Source: an uncultured bacterium (lineage in GTDB: Bacteria > Spirochaetota > UBA4802 > JAGODF01). Taken from it: a stretch of DNA of 64,000 nt. Each line of letters begins with the position of its first letter. Within the stretch, counting starts at the first letter, position 1. The notes beneath the pieces were generated by a model that saw nothing but the letters and a program-made list of their open reading frames with translations, was not told the DNA's origin and searched no databases. Where the stretch lies: positions 1-64,000 of the forward strand of contig CAKZSV010000045.1 of the NCBI GenBank assembly GCA_937921485.1, written 5' to 3'. A program made the translations under genes and the position numbers. Positions 36,981 through 46,490 of this stretch are shown here, piece by piece.

Positions 36981-38543
36981 ATGAAAAAAAACGGTGATGC
37001 GGCCACTATCGAAAGCTTCGATGCATTAAAGCGCTCCGAGATTTTTGAGCAGACGATTATCGCGAATAATAAACGCCTCTATCTCACCTACATAATCATT
37101 TTTCTTCTGGGAAATATTGCCGTAACGCTCATCAAATGGCGCGGCGTTGGCTCGCAATATCTCACCTATACCGATATTCTCCTTGAGTTTGTGCTTTCCA
37201 GTGCTATTCTTGTTATTTCGTACCTTCTTTCAAACCGCTTTAAAGGAAAGCTTGTTTCCGCCTATATCGCAATCACCGGATCGCTCACCTCGCTTCTTGT
37301 TTTCCAGTATTCGTTCTTCGGTGCTCCCGAGCTTTTTGCCACGGCTTATATCGCGCTCGCTGTCAGCGTGTTCTATTTCGACAGGCGAATTACGATATAT
37401 ACGCTTATTTTCATTTTTGTCACGCAGGCAGCGCTATTGATCATTAAGCCCGAACTTATTCCTGGAGGACCCAAAAGCAATCTGCTCGTGCGTTTCATAA
37501 TTTTCTTTATGGTTGGAATTGCCGCTGCTGCCGGTACCGGAGCCACAAAAACATTACTATTGCTTGCAATTAACAAACAGAATGAATCTTCGAAAAATTT
37601 ATCGAATCTTCGGGAAATCGCTCATGCAGTCAGAGAATCAATTTCGGTTCTCACCACTCAGGCAGGTGAACAGGAGAACATCACACATTCGATGAACGAT
37701 ATTTCCCAGCATCAGGCCTCCGCGATGGAGGAAATATCAGCTTCTCTTGAAGAACTCGCAGCCAATTCCGAATCCATCAGTAAAATCGCCCGTTCTCTGT
37801 ACGAGGAGCTTGAAATAACTGTTGAATCGGTCAATGACTTAAAGCTCGTCAATGATAAAGTGCAGGAAAGTTCCACTGAAATCAACAAAACACTGAACGA
37901 TGTCACGGATTTTTCCGGCCAGTCATCAGCCCATATTCAGACTACACGGGAGCGCTTTCAGACGCTGAAAAATAAAAGCGCGGAAATGTCGTCCTTCGTG
38001 CAGGTTATTAACGATATCGCAGATCAGGTAAATCTTCTCTCACTCAACGCTGCCATCGAAGCGGCACGTGCCGGAGAATCCGGACGCGGTTTTGCAGTTG
38101 TGGCTGACGAAATTTCGAAGCTCGCGGACGCAACATCCCAGAACTCCAAGGAAATAGAAAAGATTATAAAAGAAAACCAGTTCCTTATCGACGAAAGCAA
38201 CAGCCAGATCACCCGTTCCGCTGAGATGATGGAAAAGCTCAATCAGGCAATCGAAAAAATAAAGAACGAAATCATCGGCGTAGGTAATCTCATCAGCGAT
38301 ATCGATACCACAATAAAGACCATTAAAAATCTCAATATTAAGATACACGAGTCAAGCAAAACCATCGAAAGCGCAACGGCTGAGCAGAAAATTGCAACAA
38401 ACGAGTCGAGCCAGACAACGGCCGACATTGCGAAAACCGCACAGGACATTGTGGATATCGCGGAGAAAATATCACATTCAACACGAACCATTACCGGGCT
38501 TACAACTGAACTATCCGAACTCACAACTCGCATGACAGGATAG
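36981..38543 (+). CDS. Methyl-accepting chemotaxis protein with multi-helix membrane domain
   Basis: 520 residues. N-terminal half (about 35-190) has five to six transmembrane helices with very short loops and no large periplasmic sensor; no HAMP domain is visible. The C-terminal half is the standard receptor coiled coil with the highly conserved hairpin tip [42 protein letters not shown] that contacts CheA and CheW. The sensor type implies detection of a signal within or near the membrane. Start ATG at 36981 with GAGGAATAGCT upstream. No other chemotaxis genes nearby. Confidence 0.92.
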   Translation: MKKNGDAATIESFDALKRSEIFEQTIIANNKRLYLTYIIIFLLGNIAVTLIKWRGVGSQYLTYTDILLEFVLSSAILVISYLLSNRFKGKLVSAYIAITGSLTSLLVFQYSFFGAPELFATAYIALAVSVFYFDRRITIYTLIFIFVTQAALLIIKPELIPGGPKSNLLVRFIIFFMVGIAAAAGTGATKTLLLLAINKQNESSKNLSNLREIAHAVRESISVLTTQAGEQENITHSMNDISQHQASAMEEISASLEELAANSESISKIARSLYEELEITVESVNDLKLVNDKVQESSTEINKTLNDVTDFSGQSSAHIQTTRERFQTLKNKSAEMSSFVQVINDIADQVNLLSLNAAIEAARAGESGRGFAVVADEISKLADATSQNSKEIEKIIKENQFLIDESNSQITRSAEMMEKLNQAIEKIKNEIIGVGNLISDIDTTIKTIKNLNIKIHESSKTIESATAEQKIATNESSQTTADIAKTAQDIVDIAEKISHSTRTITGLTTELSELTTRMTG

Positions 38544-38656
38544 GATACATCACTTTTTTTCTTTGACAAACACACAAGCCCGCTTACATCATTGCCGCGA
38601 TTGCTCGATGCCGCATCGTCGTTATTGAAATCAATTACCGCTTGAGGAGAAAGATT

Positions 38657-39907
38657 ATGAGATACCTGGTGCTCGGTTCAGGCGGCAGGGAACACTGCAT
38701 CGCATGGAGGCTTTTAAACGATGGAAGCGCATCTGAAGTTTACGTTGCGCCGGGAAATGGAGGAATCGCGCAGGAATATTGCATTGCTATTGATCCGAAC
38801 GATTTCGATGCCGTGAAAAAAATCTGTTTCGAAAAAAAAATTGATGCGGTGGTGGTTGGCCCCGAAGCTCCTCTCGTGGCTGGTGTTGTTGACTATCTCT
38901 CAAAAGAAAAAATTCCCGTCTTCGGCCCCTCCCGTCAGGCGGCAATGCTGGAAGGAAGCAAGCTCTACGCGAAATACATCATGGAAAAATACGGCGTGCC
39001 AACCGCATCGCACCGCGATTTTAAAGGGAAGGATGCAATTCTTTCTCACCTCGGAAGCATCAGGGACTATCCGGTCGTCATCAAGCTCGATGGCTTGGCT
39101 GCGGGAAAAGGTGTCTGTGTCGCCTCAAGCCCCGATGAAGCCCTCCAGTTCGTTTCTGAAAACTGCTCTGCGGATTCGACAGTCTTTATCGAAGATTTTA
39201 TTGACGGTGAAGAAGCATCGGTGCTTGGAATTTCCGACGGAGAAACCGTCCTTCCGTTTATCGCGGCGCAGGACCATAAAAGAGCATTTGATGGCGACAG
39301 GGGGCCCAACACCGGCGGGATGGGCGCCTACGCACCTGCACCTGTTATTGATGAATCGCGTCTGCGCAAAGTACGCGACGAAGTACTCGTACCCGTCATC
39401 AACGGCATGAAAAAGGAAGGGCATCCATTTAAAGGTATTCTTTACGCCGGCATCATCGTCCGCGAAAACGACATAAAGGTGCTCGAATTTAACGTCCGCT
39501 TCGGCGATCCTGAAACGCAGGTACTCCTGCCGCTTTTAAAAAACGAGCTCGGCGGCCTCATTGAAGCTTCTATCAATGGAAATTTATCCGAAAAAATTCT
39601 TGAATTTCAACCTCAGCATGCCATCACCGTCGTTATCGCATCGGGAGGGTATCCCGGGAAATACGCAAAAGGCAAACGTATTTCAGGCCTCGATGCCGTC
39701 GCGGAAGATATCATTGTATTTCATGCAGGCACAAAGCGGGAAGATGGCCGCATACTCACTTCCGGAGGTCGGGTGCTTAATGTGACGGCAAAAGCCGATA
39801 CGCTGATGGAAGCGCGTGAAGCAGTCTATCGGGAAATCACAAAAATCTCATTTGAGGGATCTTTCTTCCGATCAGACATCGCTCATCGGGCAATTGCGGC
39901 AAGATAA
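38657..39907 (+). CDS. purD: Phosphoribosylamine-glycine ligase
   Basis: 416 residues; second step of purine synthesis, ATP-dependent joining of glycine to phosphoribosylamine. N-terminal VLGSGGREHCIAWRL, IDAVVVGPEAPLVAGVVDYL, ATP-grasp YPVVIKLDGLAAGKGVCVA, GPNTGGMGAYAPAP and NVRFGDPETQ are all family hallmarks, and the length is standard. ATG at 38657 follows GAGGAGA. It is followed by nadK after 6 bases and then recN, forming a likely purD-nadK-recN-metallopeptidase operon. Confidence 0.96.
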   Translation: MRYLVLGSGGREHCIAWRLLNDGSASEVYVAPGNGGIAQEYCIAIDPNDFDAVKKICFEKKIDAVVVGPEAPLVAGVVDYLSKEKIPVFGPSRQAAMLEGSKLYAKYIMEKYGVPTASHRDFKGKDAILSHLGSIRDYPVVIKLDGLAAGKGVCVASSPDEALQFVSENCSADSTVFIEDFIDGEEASVLGISDGETVLPFIAAQDHKRAFDGDRGPNTGGMGAYAPAPVIDESRLRKVRDEVLVPVINGMKKEGHPFKGILYAGIIVRENDIKVLEFNVRFGDPETQVLLPLLKNELGGLIEASINGNLSEKILEFQPQHAITVVIASGGYPGKYAKGKRISGLDAVAEDIIVFHAGTKREDGRILTSGGRVLNVTAKADTLMEAREAVYREITKISFEGSFFRSDIAHRAIAAR

Positions 39908-39913
39908 ATCGCT

Positions 39914-40792
39914 ATGATAAAAAAAGTATCTATTTTCATTCGACCGGATGACCGAAAATCTCTTGCGCTGATTAGAGAACTTGTTTGCTTTTTTGAATCA
40001 CGTTCCATCATAACGATGCTCCCCGACCACGATATCGTGCTCGAAGACGAACGGCTCTCCCACTACATCGCCCATCCCGATGATTACATAAAACTGCCCG
40101 ATCTTATCGTCGTGATTGGCGGCGATGGCACATTTCTTATGGCCGGCAGGTATTTCTGCGAAACCGGCAAACCTCTTTTCGGCATAAACAGAGGCAGGCT
40201 TGGATTTCTCACCGATTTTGATCCTCAGGACGCGATACCCTATCTCACACGGTTTCTTGAAGGTGAGCTTACCATCAGCGAACGGACCATGCTCGAAGCC
40301 CGGCATATTCGCTTCGGCGAAGAAATCGGATGCAATGTATTTTTAAACGACGCGGTCATTTCCAAAGGGGCTTTTTCCAGACCCATTCAGCTACTTCTTG
40401 AAATCGACGGCAATTTTCTCAATCAGTATCTTGGCGACGGCATCATCATCGCTACCGCCACCGGTTCCACCGCGTATTCCCTGTCTGCGGGAGGACCCAT
40501 TATTTTCCCCACAATTCCCGACGTGTACATCATCAATCCTGTATGCCCGCACATGCTGGGAATACGCCCCATGATTGTCCCTCTTGGCTCGGTTTTGAGC
40601 GCGCAGGTGATATCTGAGTTTGAATTTCTTCTCCTCACCATCGACGGCCAGGAAGCAATACGAATTGAAGGCGAAGACAAAATCGTTATTCAAAAATCAA
40701 ACAAGACGGTAAAGATCATCGATCATCCCGATAAAAGCTATTATTCAATCCTCAGGGAAAAATTAGGCTGGGGAATACAAAAAGGATCATAG
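39914..40792 (+). CDS. nadK: NAD kinase
   Basis: 292 residues; phosphorylates NAD to NADP. Shows IVVIGGDGTFLMAGRYF (catalytic GGDG), FGINRGRLGFLTDF, CNVFLNDAVISKG, GDGIIIATATGSTAYSLSAGGPI and the late TIDGQEAI segment. Cytoplasmic. Nine bases separate it from recN. Confidence 0.95.
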   Translation: MIKKVSIFIRPDDRKSLALIRELVCFFESRSIITMLPDHDIVLEDERLSHYIAHPDDYIKLPDLIVVIGGDGTFLMAGRYFCETGKPLFGINRGRLGFLTDFDPQDAIPYLTRFLEGELTISERTMLEARHIRFGEEIGCNVFLNDAVISKGAFSRPIQLLLEIDGNFLNQYLGDGIIIATATGSTAYSLSAGGPIIFPTIPDVYIINPVCPHMLGIRPMIVPLGSVLSAQVISEFEFLLLTIDGQEAIRIEGEDKIVIQKSNKTVKIIDHPDKSYYSILREKLGWGIQKGS

Positions 40793-40800
40793 GCAAATCG

Positions 40801-42507
40801 ATGATAGAGGAACTTCGCATAAAGAATTTTGTTTTAATAGAAGACCTGACGCTGAAATTCGGGAAAGGGTTTAATGTCCTCACCGGAGAAACCGGCGCAG
40901 GAAAATCTATCCTTATTGACGCGCTATCGGGCGTTTTGGGAGAAAAGATGACCACCGACATGATCCGTTCGGGTTTCGACAAAGCCGTTCTGGAAGGCGT
41001 TTTCAACATTTCTTCTGCTTCAAATGTACGCGGCATTTTAGAGGAATCCGGCATTGATTGCGATGATGATATCCTGGTGCTCCGGCGCGAGCTTTTTTCA
41101 AGCGGGAAAGGCCGTTGCTTCGCGAATGCTACACCTATCCCGATAAACCGGCTTAAAGAAATTTCCGATTACCTTGTCGATATCCACGGGCAGAACGAGC
41201 ATCAGAATATCGCTCGAATCGCAAAGCACCGGGAGATTCTGGACGCTTTCGGGGGACATCAGAAACTCCTTGAAAAAATCAGCGAGCTCTATCAACGCCT
41301 TTTCGCGCTCAAAGAAGCGCTCAATTCCCAGATGACCGATGAGAGAGAAAAAGCGCGCAGAATCGAATACCTCTCGTTCGCTATTGAAGAAATCACCTCC
41401 GCCCGCCTTTCCCCTCAGGAGGAGGAAGACCTCAAGAACGAATCGCAAATTTTAGCAAATGCCGAAAAAATTTTCACCGACGCGAGGCTCTCCTTTGAAC
41501 TTCTAAAGAGTGATGGCGGCATACTTTCTTCCCTGAAAAAAGCGGAGCAGTCCCTATCAGCAATCTCAAAGTATGACACAAATATTTCAGACACCCTTGA
41601 TGGAATCCGTACTTCATTGTATTCTCTTGAGGACGCCGCTTCCTTTCTTCGCGATTACACCCGCAGCATCAACTTCTCACCCGAACGGGTAAATGAAGTC
41701 GAGTCACGCCTCGCGCTCATCGCCACACTGAAAAAGAAATACGGGGCGACCATTCAGGAAATACTCGACTATGCGGAAAAATCCCGCAGAGAACTCGAAG
41801 CAATATCGAGCAGCGAAGAGCGCATCGAAGCAATAAAAGCTGAATTTCAAACCGCCGTCCGGGAAGCAAAGACAGTCGCTCTCGAACTTTCCGAATCCAG
41901 AAAAAAAGCGGCGTCCATTCTTGAATCGAAGGTGATGTCGGAACTGAAAGACCTTGGCATGGGCCAAACTTCATTTCGCGTCTCGATAACCCGCGAGACA
42001 AGCCCCGACGGGGACATAGAAGCAGACAGCAAAAAATACGTGCTCTACCCCCACGGCATCGACCGTGTTGAATTTTTAATTGCCGCAAACCAGGGCGAGG
42101 CATTGAAGGAACTTCGAAGGGTCGCTTCGGGCGGCGAAATGTCCCGAATCATGCTCGCGCTGAAAAACGTACTCCTTTCCACAGATATCGTCGAAAGTCT
42201 TGTATTCGACGAAGTTGATGCCGGAATCGGGGGCAGAACGGCTGAAACAGTCGGGAAAAAACTTAAATCTCTTTCAAAAAACAGGCAGGTTCTGGTCATC
42301 ACGCATCTGCCGCAGATCGCCGCGATGTCTGATATTCATTTCACCGTCCAGAAAGGCTCATCCGGAAACCGAACCGTCACACACGTACAGCGCCTCGACA
42401 GAAATGAAAAAATACGGGAAATCGCCCGAATGCTTTCCGGTGAAAAAATTACCGATATCACGCTCAAACACGCGGAAGAAATGGTACATTCATCGGAGCA
42501 ACTATGA
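40801..42507 (+). CDS. recN: DNA repair protein RecN
   Basis: 568 residues, SMC-like ATPase for double-strand break repair. Walker A GETGAGKSILIDAL near residue 31, the RecN-specific DIHGQNEHQNIA stretch, a long coiled coil (150-380), the signature RRVASGGEMSRIMLALKN and Walker B SLVFDEVDAGIGG, followed by VITHLPQIAAMSD. In many bacteria nadK and recN are adjacent, as here. Confidence 0.96.
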   Translation: MIEELRIKNFVLIEDLTLKFGKGFNVLTGETGAGKSILIDALSGVLGEKMTTDMIRSGFDKAVLEGVFNISSASNVRGILEESGIDCDDDILVLRRELFSSGKGRCFANATPIPINRLKEISDYLVDIHGQNEHQNIARIAKHREILDAFGGHQKLLEKISELYQRLFALKEALNSQMTDEREKARRIEYLSFAIEEITSARLSPQEEEDLKNESQILANAEKIFTDARLSFELLKSDGGILSSLKKAEQSLSAISKYDTNISDTLDGIRTSLYSLEDAASFLRDYTRSINFSPERVNEVESRLALIATLKKKYGATIQEILDYAEKSRRELEAISSSEERIEAIKAEFQTAVREAKTVALELSESRKKAASILESKVMSELKDLGMGQTSFRVSITRETSPDGDIEADSKKYVLYPHGIDRVEFLIAANQGEALKELRRVASGGEMSRIMLALKNVLLSTDIVESLVFDEVDAGIGGRTAETVGKKLKSLSKNRQVLVITHLPQIAAMSDIHFTVQKGSSGNRTVTHVQRLDRNEKIREIARMLSGEKITDITLKHAEEMVHSSEQL

Positions 42508-43118
42508 ACGGCCCGCAACCTTCTCTAAATTTAAAGACAATTAATATATCGGATTTTCTTCATGAACTTATCGCCGACATCTGCGGACGCACCTCTTCTT
42601 TTTTTTCACATATCGATACTAAAAAAATCCATATCTGCATTTCTTCGAACCGTGCGGGAGGGCGCGGTGCCACCTTCGGAAAAGTTGTACCTCTGAAATT
42701 TAAGGGAGGGGAAGAGATATTGTATCATCGAGGAAAATGCTATGTCATGCCGAAAATCGAAGTACATTCAATCAGGATACTATATCTCATTTACTTTTAC
42801 ATGCCGCGATTTACCGATCTTGCCCCTGTTGAAAAGCTGCGGGTGATATTCCATGAACTCTATCACATTCATCCGGAATTTAACGGTGATATCAGGCGGT
42901 TCGGGAAAAACGGCTCAGCGCACGGTAAATCGAAAAAAAAATTCGATACGCAATTTGAACGCGAAGTCGATGCCTACGCACACGCTATTCGCCATACATC
43001 GGCCTGGGACTTCCTGACGCTCGATACTCGTGGAATTTTCAAAAATTATCAGGAAGTGCTCTCATATCGGATGAAAGTCCCCAAGCCGATCATTCTTGAA
43101 ACAGGCAATTACCGTTAA
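42504..43118 (+). CDS. Predicted zinc metallopeptidase-like protein
   Basis: 204 residues; ATG overlaps the recN stop (ATGA). A central HExxH motif in VIFHELYHIHPEFNGDIRRF and a downstream FEREVDAYA (possible third ligand Glu or Asp) suggest a zinc-dependent peptidase of the small COG4900-like or phage-metallopeptidase type. The N-terminal part contains HICISSNRAGGRGATFGKVVPL, which resembles a beta domain before the catalytic helix. No signal peptide, so cytoplasmic. Coupling to recN could mean a role in DNA-damage response, which is inference. Its 3' end overlaps the convergent acylphosphatase gene by four bases. Confidence 0.65.
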   Translation: MNGPQPSLNLKTINISDFLHELIADICGRTSSFFSHIDTKKIHICISSNRAGGRGATFGKVVPLKFKGGEEILYHRGKCYVMPKIEVHSIRILYLIYFYMPRFTDLAPVEKLRVIFHELYHIHPEFNGDIRRFGKNGSAHGKSKKKFDTQFEREVDAYAHAIRHTSAWDFLTLDTRGIFKNYQEVLSYRMKVPKPIILETGNYR

Positions 43119-43390
43119 AAGATATAATCGCCGTCCACCGCACCCTGATAATTCCGATTCACATCAATCCCGGTTATTTTTCCAAAAAACCTGACGCCGA
43201 AAGAATTTTCTTTCAACGCCTTGACATACTCCGCTATCTTTCCTTCATCGTCGGTGACGAGTATCACCTGAACGCTTCCGTCCATTAAATTTGTCGCCGA
43301 GCCGCGGAGCCCCATTCGCTTCGCCGTCTGGCTGCAATAATGCCTGCAGAAAACTCCCTGGACCATCCCGGTGAGAATAAGTTCAGTCAT
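43115..43390 (-). CDS. acyP: Acylphosphatase
   Basis: 91 residues, the normal size. Hydrolyses acyl phosphates. TGMVQGVFCRHYC contains the active-site arginine (Arg16) and SATNLMDGSVQV the catalytic asparagine (Asn34), with the same 18-residue spacing as in characterised acylphosphatases. The usual VGFR reads VFCR, a small variation. Convergent with the metallopeptidase-like gene and followed by none on its strand. Confidence 0.92.
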   Translation of the reverse strand: MTELILTGMVQGVFCRHYCSQTAKRMGLRGSATNLMDGSVQVILVTDDEGKIAEYVKALKENSFGVRFFGKITGIDVNRNYQGAVDGDYIF

Positions 43391-43441
43391 CTGGCCACCT
43401 TATTCCCGCAAAGAAGTTTTATCCACGGCATTTTGGTATAG

Positions 43442-44203
43442 CTAATTCGAAAATGCATAGCCGACCGTCAATACGACTGAATTGGTATCGATATACCCGC
43501 CGGATGTATCGGCATATACCGCGTTTGTTTGTGTATTGGTGAGATTTATCACGTCCGAATATTTCACAGGATTGCGCATCCACTCGTAGCCGAGTGAAAT
43601 AAAGAGCCCCCCGCTGAAATAGATGATGGCATTGAGTTCAACGCCATAGACCAAATCTTTTCCAGTTCTGCTTCCGCCTGAAACATTGTCAAGCAGTTGG
43701 GACGCAACCGGGGCCGCTTGATATTTATACAAAGAATACCCCATAATCGGCGCAAGAGAGAAGTCCCACTGCTTTCTGTTTGTCGCGTGGACCGCAGCGG
43801 CAACCAGGAACGAATAATCAGAGTATAAAATTTCTCTCTCATTCTCATAATCGCTTCCGAATGTCGAGCGCTGTATCACCCAGATGCGGCGCAATTTTCC
43901 GCGAAGGCCAATATAATCAATTGGCATGTACTCACAGCTCAATCCGAAAGAAAGGGGAAGATGCGCCACTTCAATGAGCTTCGTGGTTTCATTATCAAAC
44001 GTGCGGGTAGAATTGCGCAAGAAATCGTTTTCTGCACCAATAACAGGTCCGCCCGCAAAACCCGCGGTTACAAAAAATCCGAGCAGCATCTGACCGCCGT
44101 GCGCCCCCGCGGGAGGCAAATCGAGTTCATCGAAATCTATCGCATGCAGCGGTAAAGGCACACACAAAAGAAGCGATATGATGACATATTTCAGGCGTGC
44201 CAT
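43442..44203 (-). CDS. Outer-membrane beta-barrel-like protein
   Basis: 253 residues. Signal peptide (MARLKYVIISLLLCVPLPLHA) and a mature part of alternating strands: QMLLGFFVTAGFAGGP, LPLSFGLSCEYMPIDYIGLRGKL, YSDYSFLVAAAVHATN, WDFSLAPIMGYSLYKYQ, GVELNAIIYFSGGLFISLGYEWMRNP, and a final TVGYAFSN ending typical of barrels that finish on an aromatic strand. GAGGTAGT precedes the ATG. It starts 18 bases after the CsgG-like lipoprotein gene, so they are an operon. Confidence 0.72.
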   Translation of the reverse strand: MARLKYVIISLLLCVPLPLHAIDFDELDLPPAGAHGGQMLLGFFVTAGFAGGPVIGAENDFLRNSTRTFDNETTKLIEVAHLPLSFGLSCEYMPIDYIGLRGKLRRIWVIQRSTFGSDYENEREILYSDYSFLVAAAVHATNRKQWDFSLAPIMGYSLYKYQAAPVASQLLDNVSGGSRTGKDLVYGVELNAIIYFSGGLFISLGYEWMRNPVKYSDVINLTNTQTNAVYADTSGGYIDTNSVVLTVGYAFSN

Positions 44204-44221
44204 ACTACCTCGGTTTTGTGC

Positions 44222-44854
44222 TTATTTTGCACCCTGCTTCATTTCAATTTCCTGAAGCGCTTCAATGATTCTGCGTGCAATCTGGCGGGATATTTCATCG
44301 TATTTCGCGCTTTCAAGGAGAGCATCATTTCTGTTATATAAAAGTGTGAGGCTGCAGCAATACTTGAAACGATACCACCATGTCCAGGCTATTCCCGGCT
44401 CTTTTCGCACGGTAATAAGCAGTGTACCCGTCTCCACGCTGACCACTTTGAGCATGAACGTATCAATGAGATTTTTCTTTTCCTGGGTATCGCTTCCCAA
44501 TTCAAGCGCCGTACCGCGCCCGATGACGATGACATCAGCACCAAGGAGTTTTCCAACCTTAACCGTTTTATCGGAATCCAGAAGTCCCGTCATGGAAAGC
44601 TTCTGCTCTTTCAATATTTTTTCCAGTTCCTGCCGCTCCACCACTTCAACTCGTCCGGTTTTAAACAGGTGATGGGTAACCGCATCGGAAAATTCATCGC
44701 CCCAGTGTGCATTTTTAATTTCAAACGGGAATACCACTATTTTGTTCAACTTTTTCGTCACGTCAATCCGCTGATTGACTGCCACATCAATTGTTGAACA
44801 TCCCGCATACACGGCCGCAGACGCTATCATGAACACAATCACCAAACGCTTCAT
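44222..44854 (-). CDS. CsgG/TolB-like lipoprotein
   Basis: 210 residues. Lipoprotein signal with cysteine after MKRLVIVFMIASAAVYAG, then the N-terminal fold shared by CsgG and penicillin-binding-protein activator proteins: NKIVVFPFEIKNAHWGDEFSDAVTHHLFKTGRVEVVERQELEKILKEQKLSMTGLLDSDKTVKVGKLLGADVIVIGRG. The curli-pore transmembrane segments of true CsgG are not evident, so it is better seen as a periplasmic CsgG-like domain anchored to a membrane. AGGAGGAG precedes the ATG. Operon with the barrel gene downstream. Confidence 0.78.
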   Translation of the reverse strand: MKRLVIVFMIASAAVYAGCSTIDVAVNQRIDVTKKLNKIVVFPFEIKNAHWGDEFSDAVTHHLFKTGRVEVVERQELEKILKEQKLSMTGLLDSDKTVKVGKLLGADVIVIGRGTALELGSDTQEKKNLIDTFMLKVVSVETGTLLITVRKEPGIAWTWWYRFKYCCSLTLLYNRNDALLESAKYDEISRQIARRIIEALQEIEMKQGAK

Positions 44855-45178
44855 TATAATTCTCCTCCTGAATATTAAATGACAATTCCTTCAATCGCAA
44901 TGGGGCAATGGAATCAGGCAACGGCATCAATGCAATCACCATAAAAAGCAAGAAGATGCCCGTCGCATCACCACATAACGATAAAACAAGCATAATTAAG
45001 TAATCTGGATAATATAGCGATTGATACCAGCCATGTCAATAATTAATAATACTCCTCTTCGGAAACATCGGGCTGTTTTTTTTATCACGCAAAAAAAGAT
45101 AATTGAAAAATATGACCGCACAATGGTACAATATATTAAAGTGTAATAATCGTTTAATAAACCTTTATTCGGCCTGAT
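44855..45178. other. Divergent intergenic region
   Basis: 324 bases between the CsgG-like gene (minus) and the response regulator gene (plus). Right half A/T rich with a possible -10-like TATATTAAAG near 45132. No repeat copy and no credible small gene seen. Confidence 0.45.
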
Positions 45179-45838
45179 ATGCGAAAAACTGCTGGCATTT
45201 TATCGGTAAATAGTAAATTTATCGAGGATTTCAAAGATGCGGTCACCGGCTTTGAAGTGATTGAATATTCTTTAATCGAAAAAATAAAGCCTGATGAAAT
45301 ATCCATACTTCTGACGGACATTCACATCTTCGATTCAGACGATAATATTCAGTTCTATCTTTCCAAACTTCGAAAAAAGCTCCAGAGAATTCCAGTTATA
45401 ATTATTTTACATGATGATGAGCTTTCCAAGATTAACGCTGACTGGTTTTTTGATGATTTCCTCCTTCACCCGTATAAGCCTTTCGAAGTAGAAAAAAGAA
45501 TGATGCTTGCAATCCTTCGCTCAAATCCTTCCGATATTTCATCAATGCTCTCGGCCGGAAAAATAAAAATCAACACGCAGGAATATTCGGTTTTTCTAAA
45601 TGATGAAAAAATTGAATGCACATACAAAGAATTTGAACTCCTTCGCTTTCTTGTCGAAAACAAAGGCATCGTATTTTCAAGAAAGGAGCTGCTTAATAAA
45701 ATATGGGGAATCGACTACATCGGAGGTACCCGCACCGTTGACGTGCATATCCGCAGACTTCGAAGCAAACTCGGTGAAGAATTCAGCACCGTCATCGAAA
45801 CGGTAAGAAATGTCGGATACAGGTGTAAAGCCGATTAG
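45179..45838 (+). CDS. OmpR-family regulator with degraded receiver
   Basis: 219 residues. C-terminal winged helix (about 125-219) is typical OmpR/PhoB: KINTQEYSVFLNDEKIECTYKEFELLRFLVENKGIVFSRKELLNKIWG and TRTVDVHIRRLRSKLGEEFSTVIETVRNVGYRC. The N-terminal receiver keeps a possible phosphorylation-site aspartate (ILLTDIHI, Asp47) and the lysine of HPYKP (Lys100), but the acidic pair expected after beta-1 is replaced by Asn-Ser (ILSVNSKF) and the switch Thr/Ser is His. It probably works without normal phosphorylation. No kinase gene nearby. Weak ribosome site at the ATG. Confidence 0.88.
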   Translation: MRKTAGILSVNSKFIEDFKDAVTGFEVIEYSLIEKIKPDEISILLTDIHIFDSDDNIQFYLSKLRKKLQRIPVIIILHDDELSKINADWFFDDFLLHPYKPFEVEKRMMLAILRSNPSDISSMLSAGKIKINTQEYSVFLNDEKIECTYKEFELLRFLVENKGIVFSRKELLNKIWGIDYIGGTRTVDVHIRRLRSKLGEEFSTVIETVRNVGYRCKAD

Positions 45839-45989
45839 CGCAAAATTCGCTTGAAATATTTAGAGAATATTTTTATGCAGTTCTGGAAAAAAGCCTGCAC
45901 AGATTTCAGGATCTATCACAGCCTCACATTGAATTTGTGATACACCTGTTTGATCTGGCAATCAGTGCTCGCGAAAGGAGTTGATCGCA

Positions 45990-46481
45990 ATGAAACAGAG
46001 AAAAAAGCTCGAAAAAGTACTCGAATCGGCCGCTTCCGATGACCTTGCACAATATGTGGATCTGGTGAAAAAACTTAAAAAGCGCCTGCCCTTTTTCAAG
46101 GGCACGTCTCTTCTTGCAGCAGCACTATTAAAGGAGTATCTGGGCGATATCAGCGAACTTGATTTCGATCCTTCGCAAATACTCTCCTCGCCGCCCACAG
46201 GCAAGGTAGTATTCGAAGACATTAAAGACGGCCGAGCGCGGCTTTTCATCAATATCGGCAAAAACCAGAAAGTTAGTCCAGGTGACCTCATTCGCGAAAT
46301 CGTAAAGCGTTCCGGCATAGACGGGAAAATCATCGGAAAAATTGACATCCATGCCACCTATTCCTTCATAGAAGTTCCTGAACAGTTCGCGGAACTGGTG
46401 ATGGTTGCGCTCGATAAAACAAAATTCCGCGGCATAAACATCGTCGTTGAGCCGGCGAAAAAGAGAAAGAAAAACGAATAG
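45990..46481 (+). CDS. Stand-alone DbpA-type RNA-binding domain protein
   Basis: 163 residues from the ATG at 45990 (AAAGGAG upstream). N-terminal half is helical (KQRKKLEKVLESAASDDLAQYVDLVKKLKKRLPF). The C-terminal 75 residues match the RRM-like DbpA domain normally found at the end of DEAD-box helicases: RARLFINIGKNQKVSPGDLIREIVKRSGIDGKIIGKIDIHATYSFIEVPEQFAELVMVALDKTKFRGINIVVE. No helicase motifs are present. It may bind rRNA or other structured RNA and act on its own or recruit a partner. Nine bases upstream of the methyltransferase gene. Confidence 0.82.
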   Translation: MKQRKKLEKVLESAASDDLAQYVDLVKKLKKRLPFFKGTSLLAAALLKEYLGDISELDFDPSQILSSPPTGKVVFEDIKDGRARLFINIGKNQKVSPGDLIREIVKRSGIDGKIIGKIDIHATYSFIEVPEQFAELVMVALDKTKFRGINIVVEPAKKRKKNE

Positions 46482-46490
46482 ACGCACCTC

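Noticed and set aside
38544..38656. Possible purine riboswitch upstream of purD
   Set aside because: Only 113 bases are available, and no conserved purine or PRPP aptamer core could be recognised; a TTGACA at 38563 hints at a promoter but its -10 partner is poor.
44787..44993. 68-codon minus-strand frame overlapping the CsgG-like gene start
   Set aside because: Out of frame with the lipoprotein signal, crosses its ribosome site and has no features of its own.
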